Of a DNA stretch of 64,000 nt, positions 33,201 through 42,509 are shown piece by piece. Location: assembly GCF_003994415.1 (NCBI RefSeq), contig NZ_CP034689.1:3906001-3970000 (forward strand). Direction: 5' to 3'. Position 1 is the first letter of the stretch. Each line of letters opens with the position of its first letter. The notes below the pieces were generated by a model, which saw only the letters and a list, made by a program, of their open reading frames with translations, searched no databases and was not told the DNA's origin. Both the position numbers and the translations under genes were made by a program. Source of the DNA: Achromobacter spanius. Lineage in GTDB: Bacteria; Pseudomonadota; Gammaproteobacteria; Burkholderiales; Burkholderiaceae_B.

Positions 33201-36200
33201 GTGCTCGCGCTGTGGAACACCTTCTTGCTGTCGAGCGAATCCGTCTGCTTGCTGGAGCCATAGCTGAAACCACCCATGGCCCCAAAGCCCGACTTCTTGA
33301 CCATCTTGTAGTCGTAGCTGTCCTCGGCGTTCTGGCCGGCCAGGATGTTGACGTCGCGATCGGCCGACATCACCAGATCCTTCTGCGCGCCAACGTTCGA
33401 GCCCGCCACGGTCAAGTCGCGTCCAGCCATCAGCACGGCGGTGTCGCCGGTGAAGGTAGTGGACAGGGCCTGTTCCCAGTCAAGGGCCGTCTTGGTATGC
33501 GTAGTCTTCGACGACAGGAAGCCTTTGGTCTTGTAATGCGTTTCGTCGTAGGCCGAGCCGCTTTGCACTCCGGCGATCAAGTTGATGTCGCGGCCTGCGC
33601 CAACGGCCAATTGCTCGCCGGCCGTGACGTCAGCCGCGCGCGCGTTGACGTCCTGCCCCGCGATCAGCGTGACGTTGCCATCAGCGGCAATGCTTGAACC
33701 GATTTCCTTGCTGGTACTCAGGTCATGCCGATTCTTCTTGTTGCGCACGAGCGACTCGCCGTGGCTCTCCTCCCGCGTGGCCAGATTGATATCCCGGCCC
33801 GCTTGCAGACGCACGTCGTCCTTGGCGGTGACTTGCGCCGCCGTCATGGTCAGGTCGCGACCCGCCTGCATGCTGAGGTTGCCGGCATCCACGCGCGACA
33901 CGCCCGAGATGTACGAACCCCAGGTCGCGCCGTTGTTTTCCGATGCCGATGTGGATGTCAGCGCGATGTCGCGGCCCGCCGACAGCGCGACGTTGTCGCC
34001 CTTGATCAGCGACACCAGGTTGGTCAGGTCCTCGCGTGCAGCCAGGTTGACGACGGCGCCCTGGATCAGGCCGCCGGCTTGGTTGACGATGTTGGCGGCC
34101 GTCATGACGGTGGCGTCGCGCGCGCCGATGGTGCCGCTGTTGTTGATGTCGCCGTCGGCCGCAAGCTTGACGTCGCGGCCAGCCATCAGGGTGCCGTCGC
34201 CCTTCAGGTCGCCTTCGCGCACCAGCAGGTACACCTGCGGCACCAGCACGGTCTCGGTGGTGCCGTCGGGCAGCGTGATGGTCTGTTCGACCAACCAGAC
34301 CAGGTCGGTGGTCAGTTGGCGTTGCTGCGCTTCGGTCAGCGCCGCGCCAAGCTTGACGCCGTTGTCCAAGGCGAATTGCGCGCCGTTGGCAAGCAACTGC
34401 TTGTACTGGCTGTCGTTGTCGCCAAAGCCTTCCAGGAAGCGCTGGCCGGTGGTGGCCAGGATCTGATCGGCGACGAGCTTCTGTTCATAGAAGCCGTCGC
34501 CCAGGCGGCGGGGCTGGCCGGACGGGGTCAGGAATTTTGCGCCGGCGGGAATCAGGGCGTTCAGGCCGCCGGGGCGGCTGCCCAGGCCGGCGTTGACGGA
34601 GCCGGACGCGCCAGCGTTGCCGACGGGTGCGCCGGGCTGTTGCAGCAGGTCGAACAGATAGTCGCTGGAAACTGTTGGGCGGTTGCCGACAAAGCGCGGG
34701 TCGGTAGCGACGACGTAGGGCGCGTCGGGTGTGCCGCCCACGGCGAAAAGTTGGCTGTCCGGGATGGTGGCCGGGTTGGATACGCTGCGCACGACGCTGC
34801 CGCCAGGCAGGCCAAGGCTGGCGATCAGGACGGGGCCGGGCGCGGTGGCGCCGCTGGCGCCGGGGGCCGCGCCGCTCAGCGAGACAGAGACGTTGCCGCC
34901 GGAAGTGCCGACCGGCAGTTCAATGGCCTGCGCAGCCAGGGTTTGCTGGTAGGCGCTGGAATATTCCTTGCGGTCGCGGTCACGGGCCTGGGTGACGGTG
35001 GCCGTCCCTGTCCTTGTGACGATTCGCTGCCCGCCGGCGCCGATGTTGTTGATGGCGGGACCAGAGACGGTCAGGGCGCCGCCCGCGGCGATCTGGCTCT
35101 TGTCGTTGGTGACGGTGCCGCTCAGCGTCATGGCGCCACCCGACAGGATCTTGCCGGGGTCGGACGAGACGGTGCGGGTTTCTGTGACGGTTTCTTCGAC
35201 CTGGTAGTAGGTGAAGGTGGCGACCAGGCGGTTGTTGAAGTCGGCGTTGAATTCGCGAATGCGCCGGTCCAGCTCAACATGCGGAGCTTTATACGCGGCG
35301 TAGGCATCTTCGTAGGCCTGGCGGCGGGCCGCTTCAGCAGCGCATGCCTCCTTGCCGCGGCACTCCTGCTGCGGCGGCACCCAGACCGGCATCGACCCAG
35401 AAGGCGGCGTGACGCCGAAGACGGCCCATACACGAGCATCTGAGCTGTAGACGAATGATTCGGGAATGGTCCAGCAATCGCCACCGTTATCCCCGCCAGA
35501 ACACGTTACGGATTCGGGGATATGGGTAATTGGTATTGGCGCGGTCTCGCCGGCGCGGCCCTTTTTGCTCTGCACGTAATCAAACGGCGGCCCGTATCGC
35601 GATGCCGGATACTTGCTCGAAGGCAGCAGGAAACGGCGCTCGGGATCGTCATCCAGCCATTCCGGAACCTTGCCGCACATCGGTGTGACCTGGTCGCAGA
35701 ACCAGTTGGTCTCCATGTCGTACACGTCGGTCGTGCCCGCCGGTGTCACGTACAGCTTGGGGACCGTCATCACAGGCACTACCTGGCTGACGTAGTTCGT
35801 GTTGACGTTCTGCAACGACGCAGCCGAAATCGCCGCGTTCCCTGCCGCCTCGATCGTGGCCGATGCGTTCAGCAACGACGCGGCCTGGCCTATGGCTTTG
35901 CGGTTGGCATCCAGCGCGCCGCCGATGCGCAAGTCCGCGCCGGAATAGATCAGCGCATGGCTGCGGTTCACCAGCGATCCCACGCCCAGGTCCAAATCGC
36001 CGCGTGAGGCGATGACGGCGCCGCCGCCGGCGCCCGCGCCGTTGACGAGTTCACCCGCGCGAATGGCGATGGTGTCGCCATAGATGCGGCCGAAGTTGTC
36101 CAGGCGGCCGGCGGTGATGTTGGTGGAGCCGCCATCGATCAGGCCGGAATTGGTCAGGCCATTGGCGACGTTGATGGTGTTGGTGCGCCCGGCCAGCAGT

Positions 36201-37897
36201 TCGCCACTGGCCTGGTTGTTGAGCGAGGCGGCCGTGATGCTCAGGTCACGGCCGGCACTGACGGTGGCGCTGTTGTCCATGGCGCCGCCGACGGACATGC
36301 TCAGGTCGCGGCCGGCGGCAATGGTACCGGTCTGGTTGAGCGAGCCCGTGTAGGTAAAGGACAAATCTTGCGCGGATTGCAGGGTACCCAGACCTTGCAG
36401 GTTCTGGATCATGACGGCAAGACGCTCGCCCGCCATGACCTTGCCCTGGTGGTTCTTCAGGACGGCGGCCTCGACCGTGGCGTAGCGCTGCGCGGCGACT
36501 TCGCCGCCGGCGTTGTCCAGTTCGTCGGTGGTGACGGTCAGGTCCTGGCCCGCGCTGATGGAGCCGCCCTGATTGTTGACGCGGTCGGCAACGATGGCGG
36601 CCACCTTGGCAAGCACCCCTTTGGGCGGCGCGGCGGCGGCGGTCAGCGTGGCGCTGTTGTCCAGGCTGGCGGCGCTCAACGTCAGGGTGCCGTCGGCTTG
36701 GATCAGCCCCCCCCGGTTGTCAACGGCCCCGGCCGTGGTCAGGGTGAGATCCCCGCCCGCCAGCGTGCCGCCGGCATTGCCGACGCGCGCCGCTTCAATT
36801 TGCACGTTGCTGGCGGCGGCGATCAGTCCCGCGGTGTTGTCCAATTCGCCGCCCAGCTTCAACGTGGCGTCGCCAGCAGACGTCAGCTTGCCGCCCTGGT
36901 TGCGCAGGTTGGCGGCGGTGATGTCAAGGCTGCCGCCATGCAGGACGGCGTTGCGCGTGGCAAGGTCGCCGGGCGAATTCAGCGCCAGCTTGCCGATGGC
37001 GGAAAGGTTGCCGCCGGACAGGTCCATGCCGTCCGCGACAAGTGTCATGTCCTTGCCAGCCGCGCTGATGCCCGGATGGGTGATGAAGGCGGCGGTCAGG
37101 TTGACGCTGCCCGGCAGGCTAAGCGTGCCGTCTGCGCCTACGCCCGCGATAAAGCGGCCGGTGTTGCCCAGCGCACCGCTGGTGACGGCGTTGACATCGC
37201 CGCCCGCCAGCACCGAGCCGGCGTTATCAAGCGTGGTTCCCGCGCGCAGGCTGGCCGCGCCCGCCGCCGACAGGATGCCGGCGTTCTGCAGCGCGCCGCC
37301 TGCTTGCAGATTGATCGCGTCAGCGGCCTGGATGCGGCCATCGGCGGTGGTAGTGAGATTGCCGTTCGCGTTGATGGTCACGTCGCCCCCCTGCGTGGCG
37401 GCGATGCCGCCCAGCGTGGCGTCCGTGCCCGCGCGCAGCGTCATGCCTTGGCCGGCGGCGGTCGATCCCAAGGCGGTCAGCGCGCCGCCCGATGTGGCGG
37501 TCAGTGTTGCGCCCGCCTGCAGACTCGACGCGGCGCCCATGACCAGGTCGCCGCGCTGCGTGTCCAGCGTCAGGTCGCCCTGCAAGGCCGCGACGGTGCC
37601 ATCCACGGTCATGCCGTCGCCCGCGCTGAGCGTTTGCGTGATGCCCGCCAGCATGCTGCCCGCGGCAAGCAGCGTGCCCTGTGCGGTAGTGGTGAGTGTG
37701 CCTGCGGCTTGCGCCAGACCCGCCACGCCAACCGCGATGTTGCGGCCCGCCATCGTCAGGTTTGCGTCGCTGGCCGCCGTGCCGTCCACGCGCGCATCGC
37801 GCGCGGCGGCCAGAATCATGTTCTGTACCGAGGCCAGTGCGCCGGTGGCGACCAGGTCGCGCTGGGCTTGTGCCGTCAGCGTGCCCGCGGCCTGCAC
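30242..37897 (-). CDS. cdiA: CdiA/FhaB-type adhesin-toxin, C-terminal part downstream of an in-frame TAG
   Basis: This 2,551-codon frame continues the protein at 37898-40765 without a shift; only the TAG at 37898-37900 separates them, so it has no natural start (its first codon is GTG). It consists of long filamentous haemagglutinin repeats (DLTMAGRNIAVG, AGRDLSITAASLNNQ). A non-repeat segment with several cysteines (NWFCDQVTPMCGKVPEWLDD, about 34-35.8 kb) may mark the receptor-binding or periplasmic-boundary region. A helical pretoxin part follows. The last ~118 residues (GVAFERQVTEALG ... TTIPDLWGTNVGGLLEVKN) carry the Asp and ExK of a PD-(D/E)XK nuclease, resembling Tox-REase types. Without read-through it would not be secreted. 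Confidence 0.85.
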   Translation of the reverse strand: MQAAGTLTAQAQRDLVATGALASVQNMILAAARDARVDGTAASDANLTMAGRNIAVGVAGLAQAAGTLTTTAQGTLLAAGSMLAGITQTLSAGDGMTVDGTVAALQGDLTLDTQRGDLVMGAASSLQAGATLTATSGGALTALGSTAAGQGMTLRAGTDATLGGIAATQGGDVTINANGNLTTTADGRIQAADAINLQAGGALQNAGILSAAGAASLRAGTTLDNAGSVLAGGDVNAVTSGALGNTGRFIAGVGADGTLSLPGSVNLTAAFITHPGISAAGKDMTLVADGMDLSGGNLSAIGKLALNSPGDLATRNAVLHGGSLDITAANLRNQGGKLTSAGDATLKLGGELDNTAGLIAAASNVQIEAARVGNAGGTLAGGDLTLTTAGAVDNRGGLIQADGTLTLSAASLDNSATLTAAAAPPKGVLAKVAAIVADRVNNQGGSISAGQDLTVTTDELDNAGGEVAAQRYATVEAAVLKNHQGKVMAGERLAVMIQNLQGLGTLQSAQDLSFTYTGSLNQTGTIAAGRDLSMSVGGAMDNSATVSAGRDLSITAASLNNQASGELLAGRTNTINVANGLTNSGLIDGGSTNITAGRLDNFGRIYGDTIAIRAGELVNGAGAGGGAVIASRGDLDLGVGSLVNRSHALIYSGADLRIGGALDANRKAIGQAASLLNASATIEAAGNAAISAASLQNVNTNYVSQVVPVMTVPKLYVTPAGTTDVYDMETNWFCDQVTPMCGKVPEWLDDDPERRFLLPSSKYPASRYGPPFDYVQSKKGRAGETAPIPITHIPESVTCSGGDNGGDCWTIPESFVYSSDARVWAVFGVTPPSGSMPVWVPPQQECRGKEACAAEAARRQAYEDAYAAYKAPHVELDRRIREFNADFNNRLVATFTYYQVEETVTETRTVSSDPGKILSGGAMTLSGTVTNDKSQIAAGGALTVSGPAINNIGAGGQRIVTRTGTATVTQARDRDRKEYSSAYQQTLAAQAIELPVGTSGGNVSVSLSGAAPGASGATAPGPVLIASLGLPGGSVVRSVSNPATIPDSQLFAVGGTPDAPYVVATDPRFVGNRPTVSSDYLFDLLQQPGAPVGNAGASGSVNAGLGSRPGGLNALIPAGAKFLTPSGQPRRLGDGFYEQKLVADQILATTGQRFLEGFGDNDSQYKQLLANGAQFALDNGVKLGAALTEAQQRQLTTDLVWLVEQTITLPDGTTETVLVPQVYLLVREGDLKGDGTLMAGRDVKLAADGDINNSGTIGARDATVMTAANIVNQAGGLIQGAVVNLAAREDLTNLVSLIKGDNVALSAGRDIALTSTSASENNGATWGSYISGVSRVDAGNLSMQAGRDLTMTAAQVTAKDDVRLQAGRDINLATREESHGESLVRNKKNRHDLSTSKEIGSSIAADGNVTLIAGQDVNARAADVTAGEQLAVGAGRDINLIAGVQSGSAYDETHYKTKGFLSSKTTHTKTALDWEQALSTTFTGDTAVLMAGRDLTVAGSNVGAQKDLVMSADRDVNILAGQNAEDSYDYKMVKKSGFGAMGGFSYGSSKQTDSLDSKKVFHSASTVGSVEGDVLINAGNALNITGSNVIARQGDITLIGKEVNIGAALDTTQEKEFHEIKQTGLSINANTPLVDAMQTAGKMGDAAGKTDNKVMQGLALATTGLAAVNAYDAVAADPKSAGGVSVSINFGVSKSQSTTDRASSSVLGSTVAAGKDLTIVAKGAGSASDVTVTGSRLSAGNNAIIKADGDILLQAAQNTFEQHTKNKSYNGSVGIGVSASSEKGIGVMLNIGAGGGRGRADGKDINWTYTDVVAGNVLALQSGGDTSLIGATASADQIIASVGKNLRIETLQDTSTYDAKQQSAGIQASICIYGYCKSSVSGNVSQGRMDSNFQTATQQAGLKAGDGGFLVSVGQNTTLIGGVISSSEQAVADGLNQLSTGTLIVKDLQNTARYKADQVALSGGYSWGGSGGGEAKQGDVGTNSKGQAAGGADKVPGTSLPTNSNGMSAGMPVVVAASGNADSTTYSAISGGSVVIRDGAGQLALTGKTAAETIAALNRDTSDTLNALKPIFDKEKIEAGFEIASEASRQMGQFLTNRAKEIDALKARAKDQTLSQAEREQAAAAAEKLDSEWGPSGSYRRVVGAISAGAAGNVTGSAGAFVQAAAVNYFQGLGASQVKKLADSMGDGADSEAARALLHGIVGCAGAAASSGNCSSGALGAAASSVLAKLIGMAAGDELSAEEREARGNLIASIVASISEATSVDTTTSTIAAVTELTNNALTLSDLKRFGAEASSCEAFGNCDEVQEKFRKLSIETQETMIAVCAADPNRCRELYGDFVEQVTEYREELDKLSGMDLPAGLRNDVAIYFLHNAEAVSMVLHTEIAADLQKRYGVSSETAIRLVAAASAVAGSIKGVKATDVVGGVPQITLNRQSGVAFERQVTEALGHVGGVKNTNPVTVQLPNGAQVTTIPDLWGTNVGGLLEVKNVQNLSMSNQLRAQIQAATAIGQPLNLVVSPRTNNISRELLRQVRGTGGDVFRYNPTTGDLTKF

Positions 37898-40765
37898 CTA
37901 CCCGCCCTGCTTGACGATCACATCGCGCCCGCCCACCAGCAGATTGCCGGCCATGGCGTCGCCCAGCGCGGCAGCCGTGCCGCCCAGGCGCGCATCGCCC
38001 GTCGCCATCAGCGTAAGGCCGCCGCCCGCGACGATGACGCCGTCAGAGTCCAGGTCACCGCCTGATTGGGCGCTCAGGTTCTGCGCCGCCTGCATGCGGC
38101 CGTTTGCGCCCACGCGCAACTGTCCGCCAGCGTCAGCCGTCAGGGTGCCCGCCAGCGCCGCCACCGTACCGTCGACGCCAAGGTCGCGCGTGGCGGACAG
38201 GCTGGCGGGCGTGCCCGCCGTGACGGTGCCGGTCACGAACAGGTCACGCGCCGCTTGGGCTTGCAGGAAGCCACCCGCGCCCGGCACGGCTTCGGCGGTG
38301 CCGGCCGTACCGGCGATGCGCAGGTCTTGGCCGGCGCCCAGGATCAGCGTGTTGCTGCCTTGCGCCAGCCCGCCTTGGGCTACCGTAAGGTCCGCGCCGG
38401 CCTCTGCGCGCAGCGTGCCGTTGGCAACCGTCTTGCCGTTCAGTTCGGCGTTTGTACCGGCGGACAGAAGGACGTCTTGTTCACCGGAAATCGTGCCGTC
38501 CGCGATCAGCTTGCCGCTGGCCTGGGCGTTCAGTTGCTGGCCCGCCTGAAGGACGCTGGTGCTGCCCAGCGCCATGTCGCCGCCGCTTGCGATCTTGAGC
38601 GTGCCTGCGTCGGCAAGCATCGTGCCGTCCACGCGCAAATCGCCTTGCGTGCTGACTTGCGCGGACTGGCCCGCGATGAACAAACCTGCCAGCGATGCGC
38701 TGGCTGCATCCGCCACGATCGAGCCATCGGCCTGCACCCGCGACGCGGCCGATGCCGTCATGGCCTGCCCCGCCTGTAGCCGCACGTCGCCGGAAGCCAA
38801 CGCCTGCCCGTCCAGCGTGAGGTCGCGCGCGGCTTGCAGCGTCACGTCCTTGAGGGACGTGATCTTGCCAGCGTTTTGAAGGCTTTCGTCCGCGGCAAGG
38901 CCCACGCTTTCAGCTGCGGCGATCTGGCCTAGGGCACCGACCTCGATATCGGCACCGGCCGCGGCATTGACGCCGCCAGCGGCCGCTGCAAGCGTGCCGT
39001 CGACGGAAAGCTTGCCCCCCGCCGACAGGTCCAGGTCGCCGTTGGCGCGCAACGTGCCGGCCAGCGCCATGGCGCCGCCGGCCTTGGCCGCCGCGCCGCC
39101 TTCCGCTTCCCATTGCGCGGGCGCATCCATGCGCAGGTCGCGCGCTGCATCGATGGCGACGCGGCCGGTGGACGCGCCCTTGCCCGACACGCGCGCGTCG
39201 CGCCCCGCCATCAACGAAACGTCGCCGCGCGCACCGACCATGCCGTCCAGGTTGAGGTCGGCGGCGGCACGCAACTTGGCCGATTCGCCTGATTGCAGTT
39301 GGGCGCTGGCGCCCGTGGTCAAGTCGCCCCCCGCCTGCGCGTGCAGCGCACCGACGGCAGTCACCTGGCCGGGCAGCACCATGTCGCGTCCGGCCGTCAA
39401 TGCGACCGCGCCGCGGGCGGTGACCAAGCCGCTGGCATTGGTGCCCGCCTGCGCCGCGCCGGTGGTGGTGTTTGATGCGGTGCCGCCCGTGCCGGAAGCA
39501 CCGCCGCCGCCCGCGTTCGATCCGCCGCCTTCCGTACCGCTTGCGCCACCGACCGGTGGCGTCACGCCCGACGTGGGCAAGGCGCCGCCTATCCGCAGGT
39601 TACGCGCGGACTCGATGCCCACGTCCTGGCCGCCCATCAGCAGCGAACCTTCCAGCGACAGGTCCTGTCCCGCAGCGACACGCAGTGCGCCCTGCGTCTG
39701 CAACGCACCCTGCGCGGCAATCCTGACGTCGCCCGCGGCGCTCACATCGACTGAGCCGCCCGCGCCAACGGCGCCCTTTATCCCGGCATTGCGGCCAGCG
39801 GCCAGCGCCACACCACCCGCCGCCTGCGCCACGCCATCAACGGCCAGATCGCGTCCGGCCGCCAAGCTCAGATTGCGCGCCGCCTGCACGGCAGCACTGG
39901 GTGCGATGCGCACGTCGCCCGCCGCGCTGACCTCCAGGTCTCCCGTCAGGGCCACCAGGTTTCCGCCCACGTTGACGCCAACGCCGGCCTCGGTGCCGAT
40001 CAGCCGGATGCTGTTGGCATACATGCCGCCCAGCGCAGCGGTATCCAGCGCCACCGCCGGCGCCGGGCCTTCGCCCGCCCGAGCCGAGACCGCGCCCGAC
40101 GCATAGTCCACACGCGCCGCGCCCGCCGTCACGTTGAGCCGGTCGGCCCATACGCCAGCGTTGATCTCCAGCGACCGGGCGATCAGGTCCACCTGGCTGG
40201 CGTTGGTGCCGTTCAAGCCGTCGCCTTCAACACGGATCTTGCCTGCCGCCACGTCGAGCGCGATGCTGCCATCGGAGCCAACCTGGGGCCGTCCGGTGGT
40301 CAGGGTGGCCCGATTCGCGTTCAAGAAGCCGCAGCCGTTGCAAGTGATGCCCGCCGGGTTCGCGACGATGACATTGGCCCGATTGCCCGCGACCTCCAGC
40401 GTGCCCATCAGTTGCGAGGGGTTGGGCGCGGTGACCTGGTTCAGGATGGTGGTGGCGCGCTGGTTGCCCAGCATGACGTTGCCCGCCACCTGCCCGGCAA
40501 GCTGGGTCTGGCTGGCGCCGCCGCTGTTGTTCAGCACCACGCCCGACGGTCCCACGTTGAACTGCGTGTAGCGGTTGTTGGAAACCCCACCGGCGGACGG
40601 CGGCGCGATGTTGACGACGGGCACGCCATTGTTGACGCCCACTGATGGCTTCTGGCCGGCCACGTTCTTGTCCACCGAGATCGGCAAGGTCTGCGCCAGC
40701 ACCGGCGTCCACACCTGCGTAAAAACGATGGACCAGACAATCAACGAGCGAAGCTTGGACATCAT
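37898..40765 (-). CDS. cdiA: CdiA/FhaB-type two-partner secretion protein, N-terminal part ending at TAG
   Basis: The protein (955 aa from ATG 40765; a GTG at 40771 would add two residues) has a signal peptide ending PVLAQ. Next is the TPS haemagglutination-activity domain, with NNRYTQFNVGPSGVVLNNS, AGNVMLGNQRATTILNQVTA and NVIVANPAGITCNGCGFLN, which CdiB recognises for export. Filamentous repeats follow (AAGRDLAVDGVAQAAGGVAL). A Gly/Ser/Thr-rich insert lies around residues 395-440. It ends RDVIVKQGG-stop, and the very next codons continue as VQAAGTLTAQAQ in the same frame. A single C-to-T change of CAG would make this TAG. As it stands, the cell would export a toxin-less filament. Confidence 0.88.
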   Translation of the reverse strand: MMSKLRSLIVWSIVFTQVWTPVLAQTLPISVDKNVAGQKPSVGVNNGVPVVNIAPPSAGGVSNNRYTQFNVGPSGVVLNNSGGASQTQLAGQVAGNVMLGNQRATTILNQVTAPNPSQLMGTLEVAGNRANVIVANPAGITCNGCGFLNANRATLTTGRPQVGSDGSIALDVAAGKIRVEGDGLNGTNASQVDLIARSLEINAGVWADRLNVTAGAARVDYASGAVSARAGEGPAPAVALDTAALGGMYANSIRLIGTEAGVGVNVGGNLVALTGDLEVSAAGDVRIAPSAAVQAARNLSLAAGRDLAVDGVAQAAGGVALAAGRNAGIKGAVGAGGSVDVSAAGDVRIAAQGALQTQGALRVAAGQDLSLEGSLLMGGQDVGIESARNLRIGGALPTSGVTPPVGGASGTEGGGSNAGGGGASGTGGTASNTTTGAAQAGTNASGLVTARGAVALTAGRDMVLPGQVTAVGALHAQAGGDLTTGASAQLQSGESAKLRAAADLNLDGMVGARGDVSLMAGRDARVSGKGASTGRVAIDAARDLRMDAPAQWEAEGGAAAKAGGAMALAGTLRANGDLDLSAGGKLSVDGTLAAAAGGVNAAAGADIEVGALGQIAAAESVGLAADESLQNAGKITSLKDVTLQAARDLTLDGQALASGDVRLQAGQAMTASAASRVQADGSIVADAASASLAGLFIAGQSAQVSTQGDLRVDGTMLADAGTLKIASGGDMALGSTSVLQAGQQLNAQASGKLIADGTISGEQDVLLSAGTNAELNGKTVANGTLRAEAGADLTVAQGGLAQGSNTLILGAGQDLRIAGTAGTAEAVPGAGGFLQAQAARDLFVTGTVTAGTPASLSATRDLGVDGTVAALAGTLTADAGGQLRVGANGRMQAAQNLSAQSGGDLDSDGVIVAGGGLTLMATGDARLGGTAAALGDAMAGNLLVGGRDVIVKQGG

Positions 40766-40790
40766 GTGCACCAGGGAAACAACAACGGAT

Positions 40791-42509
40791 TCAGAACTCG
40801 AACATCAACGCCATCGCGAAGACGGTGGATGCGGTTTTTAGCGATTCGGGTTTCTTTAGCGGCCAGCCGGCCGACAAGTCGTAGCTGGCATTGACCACAC
40901 TCGCGACACCGGGCAAAGAGAGCCGGCCACGCACCCCCGCGACCGCGCCAACCAAGGTGCGGCCGGACAGATACGCGGCGGATGGACCGCCGACGCGCCC
41001 CACGTCCACGCCGGTGTACAACTGCTGCCCCGACAGGCCAGTCAGGCCTTCCAGGTTCAGCGACAGATCGTTGCGCAGCGTCCAGCCATCCTCGGCAGCC
41101 AAGGTCATCTGCCCATCAAAGCCGCGCACGGCATAGCGGTTGCCGATGGTGAAGTAGTCGGCGGGCACGATTGCCGTCTTGGCATGCTGGATCTGCCAAT
41201 TGGCCTGATACGCAAAGGGCTGGTCGGCCACCTTGAAGGGCAAATACAGGCCGGCGTTGGCGGTGTAGATGGTGCTGCGGCCGTTCCAGTCCGGGTCGCC
41301 ATAGACGTAGCCGGGCTGGTCGGAGAACTGCGGCAAGGTGCCGCGCACGCCGCCGCCGATGTCCAGCACGGCCTGGCCCACATAGTGGCGGTGCCCGTAG
41401 TTGATCTCGTAGCCGGTGACGTCGCGGCGCTGCACGTCGATGGGCACGTCGTTCAGTGTGCTGTCGGTGCGTTTGCGCAGCAGCATGACTGACAGGTTGC
41501 CCTTGTAGGCCGTGCCGCGGTACGGCACCACCGACACGCCCGCCTGCAACTGCTTGGTGGTGCCGCCGTAGATGATGGGCTCTTCGAAGCCGGCCACGGT
41601 CTGGCGATAGGTGGACTTGCTGGCGCCGGCAAAGACGCTCCAGTAGCCAAACGGCACGCTGTAGTTCACGGACGCGGCGCGCGTGTTGGAGTTCGCGTCG
41701 CGCCAACGCGCGTTGCTGTTCCAGGACACCGATAGCTGGTCGTACAGGAACAAGGGGGAATCCAGCGTCAGCCCGGCGTTGACCTGGTACTTGCCCACGG
41801 AATCCATGCCGCCGTTGTCGCCGCCCACGTAGCCGTGCCAGCGCTTGCCTGTGCCGGGCTTGATCAGGATGTCGGAGTCGCCCAGCTCGGGACCGGGCGC
41901 GATGTCGATGGCCGCGTCCGCCTGACTGCCCAGGCGCCGGATGTTTTCAAGCGCCTGGTCCAGGTCGCGCTGGTTCAGTTCGCCGCCTGGCCCCGTAGGC
42001 AAGGCGGTACGCCACCAGCCGATAGCGCCCTCGCCCTTGACCGCCGAGATGCGGCCGGGCAGATAGCGCAACTTCAGGGTGCCCGCCGCCAGCGATTGCT
42101 CGGGCACGACGACACGCGCGGTGACCTGGCCGTTGTCGATCAGCAGGTTGATCAGGTATTCCTGCAGGGCGCGCAAACCCTTGCCGCCCACGCATTGGCC
42201 GACCACGACCGCGGCGGCGCGGGCGAGCGACTCGGACGGTTCCGCGCCATCCCAAACCACTTCACGCAGCAGGAAGCAAGGCGTTTCAGGCGGAAGGACC
42301 AAGCCGCGCGCGGCGTCCTGCGCGGGCGCCGACAGCACATCGGGCCGTTCCGTCGCGCGGGCGCGCTGGGCATCGACCTCTTGTTCCTGTCGACGTTCGA
42401 TTTCTGTGGCGCGACGCACGGCGTCTGGCACGGGTTGCGCCACCGCTGCCGCATTGCCCGCCGCTATCGCCACCAACACTGCCAACCGCAACTGCCGGAA
42501 TCCCCTCAT
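40791..42509 (-). CDS. cdiB: CdiB/FhaC-type two-partner secretion outer-membrane transporter
   Basis: The 572-aa Omp85-superfamily protein exports CdiA across the outer membrane. It has a signal peptide (MRGFRQLRLAVLVAIAAG ... VAQ), a leading helix rich in Arg/Glu (ATEIERRQEQEVDAQRAR), two POTRA domains (from PPETPCFLLREVVWDGAE; the second near ERYLPGRI-type LRYLPGRISAVKGEG) and a 16-strand barrel. The VRGFDGQ motif of loop L6 and the C-terminal MALMFEF with terminal Phe are present, so it looks functional. It lies 25 bp upstream of cdiA on the same strand, the usual cdiB-cdiA-cdiI order. Confidence 0.93.
   Translation of the reverse strand: MRGFRQLRLAVLVAIAAGNAAAVAQPVPDAVRRATEIERRQEQEVDAQRARATERPDVLSAPAQDAARGLVLPPETPCFLLREVVWDGAEPSESLARAAAVVVGQCVGGKGLRALQEYLINLLIDNGQVTARVVVPEQSLAAGTLKLRYLPGRISAVKGEGAIGWWRTALPTGPGGELNQRDLDQALENIRRLGSQADAAIDIAPGPELGDSDILIKPGTGKRWHGYVGGDNGGMDSVGKYQVNAGLTLDSPLFLYDQLSVSWNSNARWRDANSNTRAASVNYSVPFGYWSVFAGASKSTYRQTVAGFEEPIIYGGTTKQLQAGVSVVPYRGTAYKGNLSVMLLRKRTDSTLNDVPIDVQRRDVTGYEINYGHRHYVGQAVLDIGGGVRGTLPQFSDQPGYVYGDPDWNGRSTIYTANAGLYLPFKVADQPFAYQANWQIQHAKTAIVPADYFTIGNRYAVRGFDGQMTLAAEDGWTLRNDLSLNLEGLTGLSGQQLYTGVDVGRVGGPSAAYLSGRTLVGAVAGVRGRLSLPGVASVVNASYDLSAGWPLKKPESLKTASTVFAMALMFEF

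Noticed and set aside
37898..37900. TAG read as a recoded amino acid
   Set aside because: No pyrrolysine or known amber-recoding signal is visible; a nonsense mutation or sequencing error is simpler.
36368..38549. Several long plus-strand frames across cdiA
   Set aside because: They are shadows of the repeat-rich cdiA coding strand, with no ribosome site or known domain.
30900..40700. Possible CRISPR or satellite array from regular repeats
   Set aside because: The repeats are degenerate and encode FHA-type protein repeats; there are no uniform spacers.
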